Notes: generated by a model not told the origin, from the sequence alone. A DNA stretch of 64,000 nt from Arthrobacter sp. OAP107 (GCF_040546765.1 NZ_JBEPOK010000001.1:682001-746000), one strand, 5' to 3'. Numbered from the stretch's first letter, positions 18,240 to 26,888 are shown. Numbers and translations: made by a program.

Positions 18240-18599
18240 ATGAGGGTTTGCTTCCGATCCTCCGTCCAGCCGGAGCTGCTGGCGGAGTACCGTCAACGGC
18301 ACGCTGCCGTGTGGCCGGAAATGCTGGCCGCGCTCAAGGAAGCGGGCTGGAACAACTACTCGCTGTTCCTGGACAACGACGGGCTCCTGGTCGGCTACCT
18401 GGAATGTGACGACTTTGACGCCGTGCGGGCCCGGATGGCCGTCACGGATGTCAACGCCCGCTGGCAGGCGGAAATGGCCACGCTCTTCCGGGACAGCGAT
18501 GTTCCGCCCGACGAGGGCTTCCGGGTCCTCGATGAGGTGTTCAACCTCGAGGAGCAGCTGGCCGCGGCCCTTGGCGGCGGCACAGCCGCCGAGCACTGA
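18240..18599 (+). CDS. rhaM: L-rhamnose mutarotase
   Basis: RhaM interconverts the alpha and beta anomers of L-rhamnose so that the isomerase receives its preferred form. The 119-residue protein has the family's ferredoxin-like pattern: MRVCFRSSVQPELLAEYRQR, HAAVWPEML, GWNNYSLFLD and VNARWQAEM. The conserved histidine of the HxxVWPE motif is present. The ATG at 18240 has AGGAG 7 bases upstream; a longer in-frame ATG at 18165 has none and would overlap the operator. It is the first gene of the rhamnose operon. Confidence 0.93.
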   Translation: MRVCFRSSVQPELLAEYRQRHAAVWPEMLAALKEAGWNNYSLFLDNDGLLVGYLECDDFDAVRARMAVTDVNARWQAEMATLFRDSDVPPDEGFRVLDEVFNLEEQLAAALGGGTAAEH

Positions 18600-18661
18600 A
18601 TCTTCCGAGCACTGAATCTTCCAAACAACTTTCACTGCCAAACACTGACGAAAGAAAGATC

Positions 18662-19840
18662 ATGAACAACACAGCATCGGCGCTGAGCCGGCTTTCGGAG
18701 CTTGCGATTGAGGTTCCGTCATGGGCTTACGGCAACTCGGGCACCAGGTTCAAGGTGTTCGGCACCCCCGGTACCCCGCGCACCGTGCAGGAGAAACTGG
18801 CGGATGCCGCCAAGGTCCATGAGCTCACCGGCCTGGCGCCCAGCGTGGCGCTGCACATCCCGTGGGACAAGGTGGATGACTACGCGGCCCTGAAGGAGTA
18901 CGCGGCCGGCCTCGGTGTGGGGCTGGGCACGATCAACTCGAACACCTTCCAGGATGATGAGTACAAGTTCGGCTCGCTGACGTCCTCGGACAACGCTGTC
19001 CGGCGCCGCGCGATCGACCACCACTTCGAGTGCATCGACATCATGCACGCCACCGGCTCACGTGACCTGAAGGTCTGGCTCGCGGACGGCACGAACTACC
19101 CGGGCCAGGACGACATGCGCGGCCGCCAGGACCGGCTGGCGGAGTCCCTGCAGGAGATCTACGCCCGGCTGGGCCAGGACCACCGCCTGGTGCTGGAGTA
19201 CAAGTTCTTCGAGCCGGCTTTCTACCACACGGACGTTCCGGACTGGGGCACCTCGTACGCACAGACCCTGGCGCTGGGGGAGAAGGCCTTTGTCTGCCTG
19301 GACACCGGCCACCACGCGCCCGGCACCAATATCGAGTTCATCGTCATGCAGCTGCTGCGCCTGGGCAAGCTGGGCTCGTTCGACTTCAACTCGCGCTTCT
19401 ACGCCGACGATGACCTGATCGTGGGCGCCGCGGACCCATTCCAGCTGTTCCGCATCATGCACGAGGTGATCCGCGGCGGCGGCTTCGGCAAGTCCGCAGG
19501 AGACAATGCAGGCGTGGCGCTCATGCTGGACCAGTGCCACAACCTGGAGGAGAAGATCCCGGGTCAGATCCGCTCGGTCCTGAACGTGCAGGAGATGACT
19601 GCCCGCGCGCTGCTCATCGACACCGCCGCACTGGCCGAGGCGCAGGGCGCCGGGGATGTCCTGGCCGCAAATGCCGTGTTCAACGACGCCTTCTACACCG
19701 ATGTCCGGCCGGTCCTGGCCGAGTGGCGTGAATCCCGCGGGCTGCCTGCGGACCCGCTGGCCGCCTTCAAGGCCAGCGGCTACCAGAAGAAAATCAACGA
19801 GGACCGCGTGGGCGGCCGGCAATCCGGATGGGGCGCGTAA
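18662..19840 (+). CDS. rhaI: L-rhamnose isomerase (RhaI type)
   Basis: This 392-residue TIM-barrel isomerase converts L-rhamnose to L-rhamnulose. The metal-binding region includes the Glu in LVLEYKFFEPAFY, the Asp and His pair in CLDTGHHAPGTN and the Asp cluster in FDFNSRFYADDD. It resembles the broad-specificity RhaI group of Pseudomonas and actinobacteria rather than E. coli RhaA. A start at 18662 follows GAAAGAAAGATC. The 62-base gap to rhaM contains a short direct repeat, (TC)TTCCGAGCACTGAA, at the end of rhaM. The next gene starts only a few bases downstream of its stop. Confidence 0.93.
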   Translation: MNNTASALSRLSELAIEVPSWAYGNSGTRFKVFGTPGTPRTVQEKLADAAKVHELTGLAPSVALHIPWDKVDDYAALKEYAAGLGVGLGTINSNTFQDDEYKFGSLTSSDNAVRRRAIDHHFECIDIMHATGSRDLKVWLADGTNYPGQDDMRGRQDRLAESLQEIYARLGQDHRLVLEYKFFEPAFYHTDVPDWGTSYAQTLALGEKAFVCLDTGHHAPGTNIEFIVMQLLRLGKLGSFDFNSRFYADDDLIVGAADPFQLFRIMHEVIRGGGFGKSAGDNAGVALMLDQCHNLEEKIPGQIRSVLNVQEMTARALLIDTAALAEAQGAGDVLAANAVFNDAFYTDVRPVLAEWRESRGLPADPLAAFKASGYQKKINEDRVGGRQSGWGA

Positions 19841-19851
19841 AGGGAATGAAC

Positions 19852-21915
19852 ATGCAGAACACAGCAACCAACAACACCGCAGGCAATAATACGGTTGAAG
19901 ACCTGATCGCCCGTTCCAACCGTCTGGGTGCGGACAAGCGGAATACGAACTTCGCCGGCGGCAACACGTCGGCGAAGGGTTTTGAGAAGGATCCGGTTAC
20001 GGGAGAGGACGTCCGGCTGCTGTGGGTGAAGGGCTCGGGCGGTGACCTGGGCACGCTGCAGGCGCAGAATCTTGCGGTGTTGCGTCTGGACCGGCTGCAG
20101 GGGCTGAAGAACGTTTATCCGGGCGTGGAGCGCGAGGACGAGATGGTCGCCGCGTTCGATTACTGTCTGCACGGCAAGGGCGGGGCTGCCCCCTCGATCG
20201 ATACGGCGATGCACGGGCTTGTGGACGCCGCGCACGTGGACCACCTGCACCCGGATTCGGGGATCGCGGTCGCGACCGCGGCTGATGGTGAGGCGCTGAC
20301 CGCGAAGATCTTCGGTGACAGGGTGGTCTGGGTGCCGTGGCGCCGGCCGGGGTTCCAGCTGGGCCTGGACATCGCCGCGATTAAGGACGCCAACCCGCAG
20401 GCCGTCGGCACCATCCTGGGCGGGCACGGCATCACTGCCTGGGGCGCCACCAGCGAGGAAGCAGAAGCCAACTCGCTGTGGATCATTGACCAGGCCGAGC
20501 AGTATATCGCCCGGAACGGCAAGGCCGAACCCTTCGGCCCCAAGCTGCCGGGCTACGCGCCGCTGCCTGAGACGGAAAGGCGTGCGAAGGCCGCCGCGCT
20601 GGCGCCGGTGATCCGCGGCCTGGCCTCGGCGGACAAGCCGGTGGTGGGCCACTTCAGCGACGACCCGGCCGTGCTGGAGTTCCTGGAAGGTGGCGAGCAC
20701 CCGCGCCTGGGCGGGCTGGGCACCTCCTGCCCGGACCACTTCCTGCGCACCAAGGTCAAGCCGCTCATCCTGGACCTGCCCGCGGACGCCTCGATCGAGG
20801 ACTCCGTCAACCGGCTGAAGGAACTCCACACCGCCTACCGGCAGGACTACCAGGCCTACTACGACCGCCACGCCGACGCGGACTCACCGGCCCTGCGCGG
20901 GGCGGATCCGGCGATCGTGCTGGTTCCCGGGGTGGGCATGTTCTCCTACGGTGCCAACAAGCAGACCGCCCGGGTCGCCGGGGAGTTCTACCTGAACGCG
21001 ATCAACGTGATGCGCGGCGCCGAGGCGATCTCCACCTACGCTCCGATCGATGAGGCCGAGAAGTTCCGGATCGAGTACTGGGCCCTGGAGGAAGCCAAGC
21101 TCGCCCGGATGCCCGAGCCCAAGTCCCACGCGACCCGCATCGCGCTGGTCACCGGTGCCGCGTCCGGCATTGGCAAGGCCATCGCCACCCGCCTCGCCGC
21201 CGAGGGCGCCTGCGTGGTGATCGCGGACCTGAACCTGGACAACGCCCGGGCCGTCGCGGCCGAGCTCGGCGGCCCGGACGTGGCCGTCGGCGTCCAGGCC
21301 GACGTCACCAACGAGGCCCAGGTCGCCGCCGCGATCGATGAGGCGGTGCTGGCCTTCGGCGGGGTGGACCTGGTGGTCAACAACGCCGGCCTGTCGATCT
21401 CCAAGCCGTTGCTGGAAACCACCGAGAAGGACTGGGACCTCCAGCACAACGTCATGGCCAAGGGATCCTTCCTGGTGGCCAAGGCCGCCGCGAAGGTCAT
21501 GATCGGCCAGGGCCTGGGCGGGGACATCATCTACATCTCCTCGAAGAACTCCGTGTTCGCCGGCCCGAACAACATCGCCTACTCCGCCACCAAGGCCGAC
21601 CAGGCCCACCAGGTCCGGCTCCTCGCGGCGGAACTGGGCGAGTACGGGATCCGCGTCAACGGCATCAACCCCGACGGCGTGGTCCGCGGCTCCGGGATCT
21701 TCGCCGGCGGCTGGGGCGCCAAGCGCGCCGCGGTCTACGGCGTGGACGAGGAAAAACTGGGCGAGTACTACGCCCAGCGCACCCTGCTCAAACGCGAGGT
21801 CCTGCCCGAACACGTCGCCAACGCCGCGGCCGTGCTCACCAGCAACGAACTCTCGCACACCACCGGCCTCCACATCCCCGTCGACGCCGGCGTCGCGGCA
21901 GCCTTCCTCCGGTGA
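19852..21915 (+). CDS. rhaEW: Bifunctional rhamnulose-1-phosphate aldolase / lactaldehyde dehydrogenase
   Basis: This is a fusion of two steps. The N-terminal part (to about residue 400) is a class II aldolase/adducin domain that splits L-rhamnulose 1-phosphate to dihydroxyacetone phosphate and L-lactaldehyde. Zinc-ligand histidines lie in AHVDHLHPDSG and GGHGITAWG. The C-terminal part is a short-chain dehydrogenase (LVTGAASGIGKAIA, NNAGLSISKP, YSATK) that oxidises lactaldehyde to lactate. It is 687 residues from the ATG at 19852, chosen because AAGGGA lies 7 bases upstream; ATG 19846 and ATG 19828 are in frame. The kinase start overlaps its stop (GTGA). Confidence 0.92.
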   Translation: MQNTATNNTAGNNTVEDLIARSNRLGADKRNTNFAGGNTSAKGFEKDPVTGEDVRLLWVKGSGGDLGTLQAQNLAVLRLDRLQGLKNVYPGVEREDEMVAAFDYCLHGKGGAAPSIDTAMHGLVDAAHVDHLHPDSGIAVATAADGEALTAKIFGDRVVWVPWRRPGFQLGLDIAAIKDANPQAVGTILGGHGITAWGATSEEAEANSLWIIDQAEQYIARNGKAEPFGPKLPGYAPLPETERRAKAAALAPVIRGLASADKPVVGHFSDDPAVLEFLEGGEHPRLGGLGTSCPDHFLRTKVKPLILDLPADASIEDSVNRLKELHTAYRQDYQAYYDRHADADSPALRGADPAIVLVPGVGMFSYGANKQTARVAGEFYLNAINVMRGAEAISTYAPIDEAEKFRIEYWALEEAKLARMPEPKSHATRIALVTGAASGIGKAIATRLAAEGACVVIADLNLDNARAVAAELGGPDVAVGVQADVTNEAQVAAAIDEAVLAFGGVDLVVNNAGLSISKPLLETTEKDWDLQHNVMAKGSFLVAKAAAKVMIGQGLGGDIIYISSKNSVFAGPNNIAYSATKADQAHQVRLLAAELGEYGIRVNGINPDGVVRGSGIFAGGWGAKRAAVYGVDEEKLGEYYAQRTLLKREVLPEHVANAAAVLTSNELSHTTGLHIPVDAGVAAAFLR

Positions 21916-23378
21916 GCACCGCATCCACCCGCAATGTCGACGGCGGCCTGTTCGCCGCCGTCGACATCGGCGCCTCCTCGGGCCGGGTCATTCTGGGACG
22001 GGTCGCTGAGGGTGCCGTACGGCTCGACGTCGTGCACCGGTTCCCCAACGCCGTGGTGCAGTCCGACGGCGGCCTCCGCTGGGACTTCGACGCCCTCTTC
22101 GCCGAGGTGCTCACCGGCCTCGCTGCCGCCGGCAAAGAGGCAGCCGAGCGGGGGGAAACGATCACCAGCATAGGCATCGACACCTGGGCGGTGGACTACG
22201 GCCTGGTCAACAAAGCAGGCGAGCTCACCGCGCAGCCTTACAGCTACCGGGACGAACGCAGCCGCGCCGCCGTCGCACTGGTGCACGGGAAGCTGGACCC
22301 GGCACGGCTCTACGCCACCACCGGGCTGCAGTTCCTGCAGTTCAACACGCTCTACCAGCTCGCCACCGAAAAGGACCTGGACGGGCTGCAGGCCCTGCTG
22401 ATCCCGGACCTGATCGCGTTCCTCCTCACCGGGGTCCGCCGGACCGAGGCCACCAACGCCTCCACCACGGGACTGTTCGACGCAGTCGCGGGGGAGTGGG
22501 CCAGTGAGCTGTTCGGCCCCCTGGGTCTTCCCAGGGATCTGTTCCCGCGCCTGATCCAGCCCGGCGAAACCCTGGGCACCCTGCTGCCCGGAATCGCCGA
22601 GCGGACCGGGCTGCCCCAGGACACCAAGGTGGTGGCCGTAGGCTCGCACGACACTGCGTCCGCCGTCGCCGCCGTTCCCGCGGAGCAGGAGAACTTCGCC
22701 TACATTTCCTCCGGCACCTGGTCCCTCGTGGGGCTGGAACTGCACCACCCGGTGCTCACCGAAGCCAGCCGCGCGGCGAACTTCACCAACGAGCGCGGCG
22801 TGGACTGCACTACCCGGTACCTGCGCAACGTCGGCGGCCTCTGGCTGCTCAGCGAATGCCAGCGCACCTGGGCCGAAGGCGGCTACCGTCCGGCGATCGG
22901 CGAACTCCTCGACGCGGCCGCGGCGCTTCCGCCCGGCGGGCCCCTGATCAACCCGGACGATCCCGCCTTCATCGCCCCGGACAACATGCCGGACCGCATC
23001 CGCGCAGCAGTGCGGAACACCGGAACCGTCCTTCCCGACGATCCGGCAGCGATTGTCCGCTGCATCCTGGACAGTCTCGCCGCCGGCTATGCGCGCACCA
23101 TCGCCGACGCCGAACGACTCGCCGGTGTTTCCGCCGACGTGGTGCACATCGTCGGCGGCGGCTCGCAGAACGCGCTGCTGTGCCAGCTCACCGCGCAGGC
23201 CACCGGCAAAAGCGTCATCGCCGGCCCGGTCGAGGCGACAGCCCTCGGCAACGTGCTTGTCCAGGCACGGGCAGCCGGCGTGGCCACAGGCGGCCTGGCG
23301 GAACTCCGGAGGATCGTCGGTGCCGGAACGCATCTGAGCCGCTACGAACCCCTCACCGTGAAGGCCCCGTCGAAGTGA
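21912..23378 (+). CDS. rhaB: Rhamnulokinase
   Basis: This FGGY-family carbohydrate kinase phosphorylates L-rhamnulose with ATP. The 488-residue protein has the ATP-binding motifs AVDIGASSGRVILG near the N-terminus and VHIVGGGSQNALLCQ and GPVEATALGNVLVQA near the C-terminus, plus IDTWAVDYG in the substrate region. The GTG start overlaps the aldolase stop by four bases, so the aldolase and kinase are co-translated. Confidence 0.94.
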   Translation: MSTASTRNVDGGLFAAVDIGASSGRVILGRVAEGAVRLDVVHRFPNAVVQSDGGLRWDFDALFAEVLTGLAAAGKEAAERGETITSIGIDTWAVDYGLVNKAGELTAQPYSYRDERSRAAVALVHGKLDPARLYATTGLQFLQFNTLYQLATEKDLDGLQALLIPDLIAFLLTGVRRTEATNASTTGLFDAVAGEWASELFGPLGLPRDLFPRLIQPGETLGTLLPGIAERTGLPQDTKVVAVGSHDTASAVAAVPAEQENFAYISSGTWSLVGLELHHPVLTEASRAANFTNERGVDCTTRYLRNVGGLWLLSECQRTWAEGGYRPAIGELLDAAAALPPGGPLINPDDPAFIAPDNMPDRIRAAVRNTGTVLPDDPAAIVRCILDSLAAGYARTIADAERLAGVSADVVHIVGGGSQNALLCQLTAQATGKSVIAGPVEATALGNVLVQARAAGVATGGLAELRRIVGAGTHLSRYEPLTVKAPSK

Positions 23379-23394
23379 CGGCGCTCCGGAGTTC

Positions 23395-23408
23395 TTGAAA
23401 CGTATCAA
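23395..23408. promoter_or_regulatory. TTGAAACGTATCAA operator before the MFS transporter
   Basis: TTGAAACGTATCAA is a near palindrome of the rhamnose operator family. It lies in the 87-base gap between the kinase and the transporter, suggesting a second regulated promoter inside the rhamnose cluster. Confidence 0.6.
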
Positions 23409-23465
23409 AGCAGGGCGGCTACCGGCCTGCCCGGCGCCGACGGCGTCGCCAGAGAAGGAATCAGT

Positions 23466-24770
23466 ATGACCAACACCCCGCAGATCGGCGGCTGGAAGGC
23501 CACTGTCGCTGTGTCCATGTCCAACTACATCGAAGCCGGATCCATCATCGCCCTGGCAACGAGCCTGACGCTGTGGCAGGAGTATTTCGGCTTCAGCAAC
23601 CTCGTCGTCGGCCTCATCGCCGCCCTCAGCGCCAACGCGTTCGGCGCCGCGGTCGGTGCGATGATCGGCGGGCCGCTGGGGGACCGCTACGGCCGCAAGT
23701 TCATCTACACCTACGACCTCATCCTGTACATGATCGGCACGGCCCTGGTGATCTTTGCCGTGGCTCCGTGGATGCTCGTCGTGGGCGTGATCCTTACGGG
23801 GATTGCCGTCGGAGCCGGCGTGCCCGTCGCCTGGACCTACATCGCGGAGGAGGCACCCTCCGAACAGCGGGCCCGGCATGTGGGCACCGCGCAGTTTGCG
23901 TGGTCACTCGCTCCGGCGCTGGTCTTCCTCCTTGCCACCGTGGTCGTTCCGCTGGGGCTGCTGGGAAGCCGCCTGGTCTTCGCGCATCTGTTCGTCATCG
24001 CCTTCGTCACCTGGTGGATCCGCCGCCGGCTGTCCGAGTCCCACACCTGGAAGAAGTCGAACGAAGCGCGCCTGCTGGAGGAAGCATCCGGCGTCAAGCG
24101 GCGCAACTACCGCGAGTTGCTGACCAGCGCCACCAACCTCAAAGCCATCCTTTTCCTCGTGGGCGTTTACGCGCTGTGGAACCTCGTTGCCGGGCAGATG
24201 GGCATCTTCATGCCGCGGGTCTACGAGTCCTCCGGGGTCGAATCGTCCGCTGAGCAGAACCTGCTGCAGGTGCTGCTGTGGACGCTGACCGTGGTTGCCA
24301 CCTACTTCGGCTTCATGAAGTACGGCGACCGCGTTGACCGCCGCCTGCTCTACGGTATCGGCGCCGTGCTGGGACTTGCCGCCTGGGTCCTGCTGGTCTT
24401 TGTCCATGTGACCATGCCGGTGCTGATTCTCTTCGCGGCACTCTGGGGCATCTCGGCCGGCATCGGCGCCCAGGCCTTCTACGCCCTGTGGGCAGCCGAA
24501 ATGTTCGCCACGCGCTACCGGGCCAGCGCGCAGGGTGTGCTCTTCTTCGTGGCCCGCATCGTCGTCGGCCTGCTGAGCTATTGGTTTCCGACGCTGCTGG
24601 CCGAGCACGGCGTGCCCTTTGTCGGCGCCATCATGATCGGGGCGCTGGTGGCCGCAATGGTCATTGGGATCGTCTGGGCGCCGGACACCCGGGGCAAGAG
24701 CCTGGAACAGATTGAGCAGGAACGCTACGGCGGGCCGGCCAAGCAGCCGGTGGAGCAGCCCATAGCCTAG
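23466..24770 (+). CDS. MFS sugar transporter, probable rhamnose uptake
   Basis: This 434-residue major facilitator superfamily protein has 12 predicted membrane segments. The loop 2-3 motif GDRYGRK and the end motif PDTRGKSLEQIEQE are typical of the sugar-porter branch. Its position just after the rhamnose kinase, with its own TTGAAACG operator, supports uptake of L-rhamnose or a rhamnoside. The start ATG follows GAAGGAATCAGT. An ABC importer elsewhere in the cluster may carry the larger substrate. Confidence 0.88.
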   Translation: MTNTPQIGGWKATVAVSMSNYIEAGSIIALATSLTLWQEYFGFSNLVVGLIAALSANAFGAAVGAMIGGPLGDRYGRKFIYTYDLILYMIGTALVIFAVAPWMLVVGVILTGIAVGAGVPVAWTYIAEEAPSEQRARHVGTAQFAWSLAPALVFLLATVVVPLGLLGSRLVFAHLFVIAFVTWWIRRRLSESHTWKKSNEARLLEEASGVKRRNYRELLTSATNLKAILFLVGVYALWNLVAGQMGIFMPRVYESSGVESSAEQNLLQVLLWTLTVVATYFGFMKYGDRVDRRLLYGIGAVLGLAAWVLLVFVHVTMPVLILFAALWGISAGIGAQAFYALWAAEMFATRYRASAQGVLFFVARIVVGLLSYWFPTLLAEHGVPFVGAIMIGALVAAMVIGIVWAPDTRGKSLEQIEQERYGGPAKQPVEQPIA

Positions 24771-24782
24771 GCCGCCCCGACC

Positions 24783-24848
24783 AGCGCGAACGTACACTTG
24801 TGGCCCTTGGGAAACGCTTTCCGGGGGCCACAACTGTACGTTCGCGCT
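24783..24848. repeat. Long intergenic palindrome, family member A
   Basis: Arms of 24 bases (24783-24806 and 24825-24848) pair with only one C-C mismatch. The left arm begins AGCGCGAACGTACACTTG. The 18-base loop contains the palindrome GGGAAACGCTTTCC. A related element lies at 42205-42268 with the same mismatched position. It follows the MFS gene and could act as a terminator, but the shared sequence points to a dispersed repeat. Confidence 0.7.
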
Positions 24849-24894
24849 TCCGCGGGGCTGCGGTGCCGCGCGGGCCGACTGTGACGCTGCCGAT

Positions 24895-24923
24895 TTGGCG
24901 ATCCGCCGGCGCGGGTTTATGGT
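24895..24923 (+). promoter_or_regulatory. Promoter of the aromatic leader/DAHP synthase transcript
   Basis: TTGGCG (24895-24900) and TATGGT (24918-24923) are separated by 17 bases, an ideal primary-sigma arrangement. Transcription would begin about 24930, at or next to the ATG of the leader peptide (24931), so the leader mRNA is probably leaderless. Confidence 0.6.
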
Positions 24924-24930
24924 CGTTCCC

Positions 24931-24990
24931 ATGACTAACCGTTGGTATGCGTATTTTTCGTTGGCTCTGGAGGGGCCCGCGTCTAACTGA
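24931..24990 (+). CDS. Aromatic amino acid leader peptide
   Basis: The 19-codon ORF encodes MTNRWYAYFSLALEGPASN. It packs Trp, Tyr, Ala, Tyr and Phe in a row (codons 5-9) and lies 115 bases upstream of a DAHP synthase. That is the hallmark of ribosome-mediated attenuation in response to charged aromatic tRNAs. An in-frame ATG at 24919 would add MVVP. Downstream RNA can form alternative hairpins (see the attenuator entry). Confidence 0.75.
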   Translation: MTNRWYAYFSLALEGPASN

Positions 24991-25042
24991 CACGCATCCA
25001 ACTTTCCTTCAGAGCCAACAGGGCAGAGATCATTCTCTGCCC
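24960..25042 (+). promoter_or_regulatory. Candidate attenuator of DAHP synthase
   Basis: GTTGGCTCTG (24960-24969, just after the aromatic codons) is complementary to CAGAGCCAAC (25010-25019). Immediately after comes the hairpin GGGCAGAGA/TCTCTGCCC (25021-25029 with 25034-25042). CAGAG at 25010 could also pair with CTCTG in the second hairpin, so the two structures can compete. A ribosome stalled on the Trp/Tyr/Phe codons would cover the first arm. There is no strong U-tract, so termination efficiency is uncertain. Confidence 0.6.
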
Positions 25043-25105
25043 TTCGCCATTTCCACGGCGGGTTCTGATCAGGGGCCCGCTCCCACCCGGAACAGGACCC
25101 CGAAC

Positions 25106-26242
25106 ATGAGCGCAACAGCCACCGAAACCCAGCAGCCGGCGTCGAAACGCCAGTCCACGTCGGACCTGCGGGTCAGCGAGATCACCGCCCTTCCCACGCC
25201 GCAGGAGATGATGGCGGAACTGCCGCTGGACGCCAAGGCGGCCGACGTCGTCGAACGCGGCCGGGACGAAGTCCGGGCCATCATGGACGGCGTGGACGAC
25301 CGCCTGCTGGTGATCGTGGGACCGTGCTCCATCCATGACCCCAAGGCAGGCCTGGAGTACGCCCGCCGGCTGGTCAGCCAGGCCGAGAAGCACAAGGAAG
25401 ACCTGCTCATCGTGCTGCGGGCCTACTTCGAAAAGCCGCGGACCACCGTGGGCTGGAAGGGCCTCATCAACGATCCGCACCTGGACGGCAGCCACGACAT
25501 CGCCGGCGGCCTGCGTGCGGCCCGTAGCTTCCTGCAGCAGGTCACCGCCCTGGGGCTCCCCACCGCCACGGAATTCCTTGAGCCCATCAGTCCGCAGTAC
25601 ATGGCGGACCTCATTTCCTGGGGAGCCATTGGGGCGCGGACCACCGAAAGCCAGATTCACCGCCAGCTTGCCTCCGGCCTCTCCATGCCCATCGGCTTCA
25701 AGAACGGGACCGACGGCGACCTCCAGGTGGCGGTCGACGCCTGCGGCGCCGCGGCAGCAGCCCAGGCTTTCCTCGGGATCGACAGCGACGGCCGGGCCGC
25801 GCTGGTGTCCACTGCAGGCAACCCCGACACCCACGTAATCCTGCGCGGCGGCCGCAAGGGCCCCAACTACTCCGCCGCCGACGTCGAGGCGGCCTCCGCC
25901 AAGCTCGCCGCCAAGAACCTCAACCCGCGTCTGATCGTGGACGCCAGCCACGCCAACAGCGGCAAGAGCCACCACCGCCAGGCCGAGGTGGCGCTGGAAA
26001 TCGGCGCCCAGCTCGAGGACGCGGGAACGGCCGCCGGAGCGATCGCCGGCGTCATGCTGGAGAGCTTCCTGGTGGGCGGCGCGCAGAACCTCGACGTGGC
26101 CGAACACGCCGCCGGCCGCTCCGAGCTGGTCTACGGACAGAGCGTCACAGATGCCTGCATGGAGTGGGATGTGACGGCGTCGGTCCTCGAGCAGTTGGCC
26201 GCATCCTCCCGGAAGCGGCGGGCTTTCACAATGGCCACGTGA
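25106..26242 (+). CDS. aroG: 3-deoxy-7-phosphoheptulonate synthase, class I (AroG type)
   Basis: DAHP synthase condenses phosphoenolpyruvate and erythrose 4-phosphate, the first step of the shikimate pathway. The 378-residue protein has the type I-alpha motifs VIVGPCSIHDPK, AYFEKPRTTVGWKG, GARTTESQIHR, GFKNGTDG and IVDASHANSGK. The ATG at 25106 follows an AGGA, while the open frame extends upstream through the leader region without a good start. Control is probably by the upstream leader-peptide attenuator, and allosteric feedback is usual for this class. Confidence 0.95.
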   Translation: MSATATETQQPASKRQSTSDLRVSEITALPTPQEMMAELPLDAKAADVVERGRDEVRAIMDGVDDRLLVIVGPCSIHDPKAGLEYARRLVSQAEKHKEDLLIVLRAYFEKPRTTVGWKGLINDPHLDGSHDIAGGLRAARSFLQQVTALGLPTATEFLEPISPQYMADLISWGAIGARTTESQIHRQLASGLSMPIGFKNGTDGDLQVAVDACGAAAAAQAFLGIDSDGRAALVSTAGNPDTHVILRGGRKGPNYSAADVEAASAKLAAKNLNPRLIVDASHANSGKSHHRQAEVALEIGAQLEDAGTAAGAIAGVMLESFLVGGAQNLDVAEHAAGRSELVYGQSVTDACMEWDVTASVLEQLAASSRKRRAFTMAT

Positions 26243-26338
26243 GCATCTAGAGTAACTAGAACACGGTTGTTCGATGGCTCAGCATCGGCGCACCGCAGAA
26301 AGACCGGCGTCGTTGCTGAGAGCAAAGGAATATGGGTA

Positions 26339-26551
26339 ATGTCCGCAGAGTCGAACTTCTCGAACGCCAAGTTCTTGACCGTGGCCGAGGTGGCTGAGGT
26401 AATGCGTGTCTCCAAAATGACCGTATACCGCCTTGTCCATTCGGGGGAGATGCCCGCCGTCAGGTTCGGCCGCTCCTACCGCGTCCCGGAGACCGCCGTC
26501 GAACAGTACCTCAAGGGTGCTGTCGTTGACGGTCATACGGGCACCGCATAA
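26339..26551 (+). CDS. Excisionase/BldC-like helix-turn-helix protein
   Basis: This 70-residue DNA-binding protein is a single MerR-like winged helix: FLTVAEVAEVMRVSKMTVYR followed by LVHSGEMPAVRFGRSYRVPE. It resembles the short HTH protein encoded just upstream of the bS22 mini-protein gene in mycobacteria (Rv0500A), and the same gene order is seen here. The ATG at 26339 has AAAGGA upstream. A longer in-frame start at 26267 adds a basic tail with no domain. The target is unknown. Confidence 0.88.
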   Translation: MSAESNFSNAKFLTVAEVAEVMRVSKMTVYRLVHSGEMPAVRFGRSYRVPETAVEQYLKGAVVDGHTGTA

Positions 26552-26771
26552 CGGGACAACATTGACCGCACCGATCCCGTGGTTGCTGCAGCCGCCTTGG
26601 GGGCCGTTGCACGCCACGGGGCTGTGCTGGTCAGGGGACGCCCCGGATAAGCGGTACCCTGTTAAGGAACGTTTTACGTCATTGTAAGAATCTGTCAGTT
26701 GTCAGTCTGTTGCTCAGTCCACGGACCTTCTCCATCAGACAGGTACTGCATCTAGTTTGTAAGGAACTTTC

Positions 26772-26870
26772 GTGGGTTCAGTTATTAAGAAGCGTCGCAA
26801 GCGTATGGCCAAGAAGAAGCACCGCAAGTTGCTTCGTAAGACCCGCCACCAGCGCCGCAATAAGAAGTAG
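26772..26870 (+). CDS. bS22 / AURKAIP1-COX24-like mini ribosomal protein
   Basis: This 32-residue very basic protein starts at GTG: MGSVIKKRRKRMAKKKHRKL and continues LRKTRHQRRNKK. It corresponds to the small-subunit-associated bS22 protein of actinobacteria (AURKAIP1/COX24 domain, Rv0500B in mycobacteria). AAGGA lies 7 bases upstream. The 220-base gap before it probably carries its own promoter, and a clear terminator follows at 26889. It is too short for standard ORF cut-offs and easily missed. Confidence 0.92.
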   Translation: MGSVIKKRRKRMAKKKHRKLLRKTRHQRRNKK

Positions 26871-26888
26871 AGTCCGCTCTACGCTTCA

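Noticed and set aside
21768..23879. A 703-codon minus-strand frame across rhaEW, rhaB and the MFS gene
   Set aside because: It crosses three well-supported genes and its translation is low-complexity Gly/Asp/Val-rich, typical of antisense high-GC DNA.
24809..24822. GGGAAACGCTTTCC in the loop of repeat A as a functional LacI operator
   Set aside because: It matches the operator core but lies after the MFS gene and more than 70 bases before the DAHP promoter, with no sugar gene downstream; kept only as part of the repeat.
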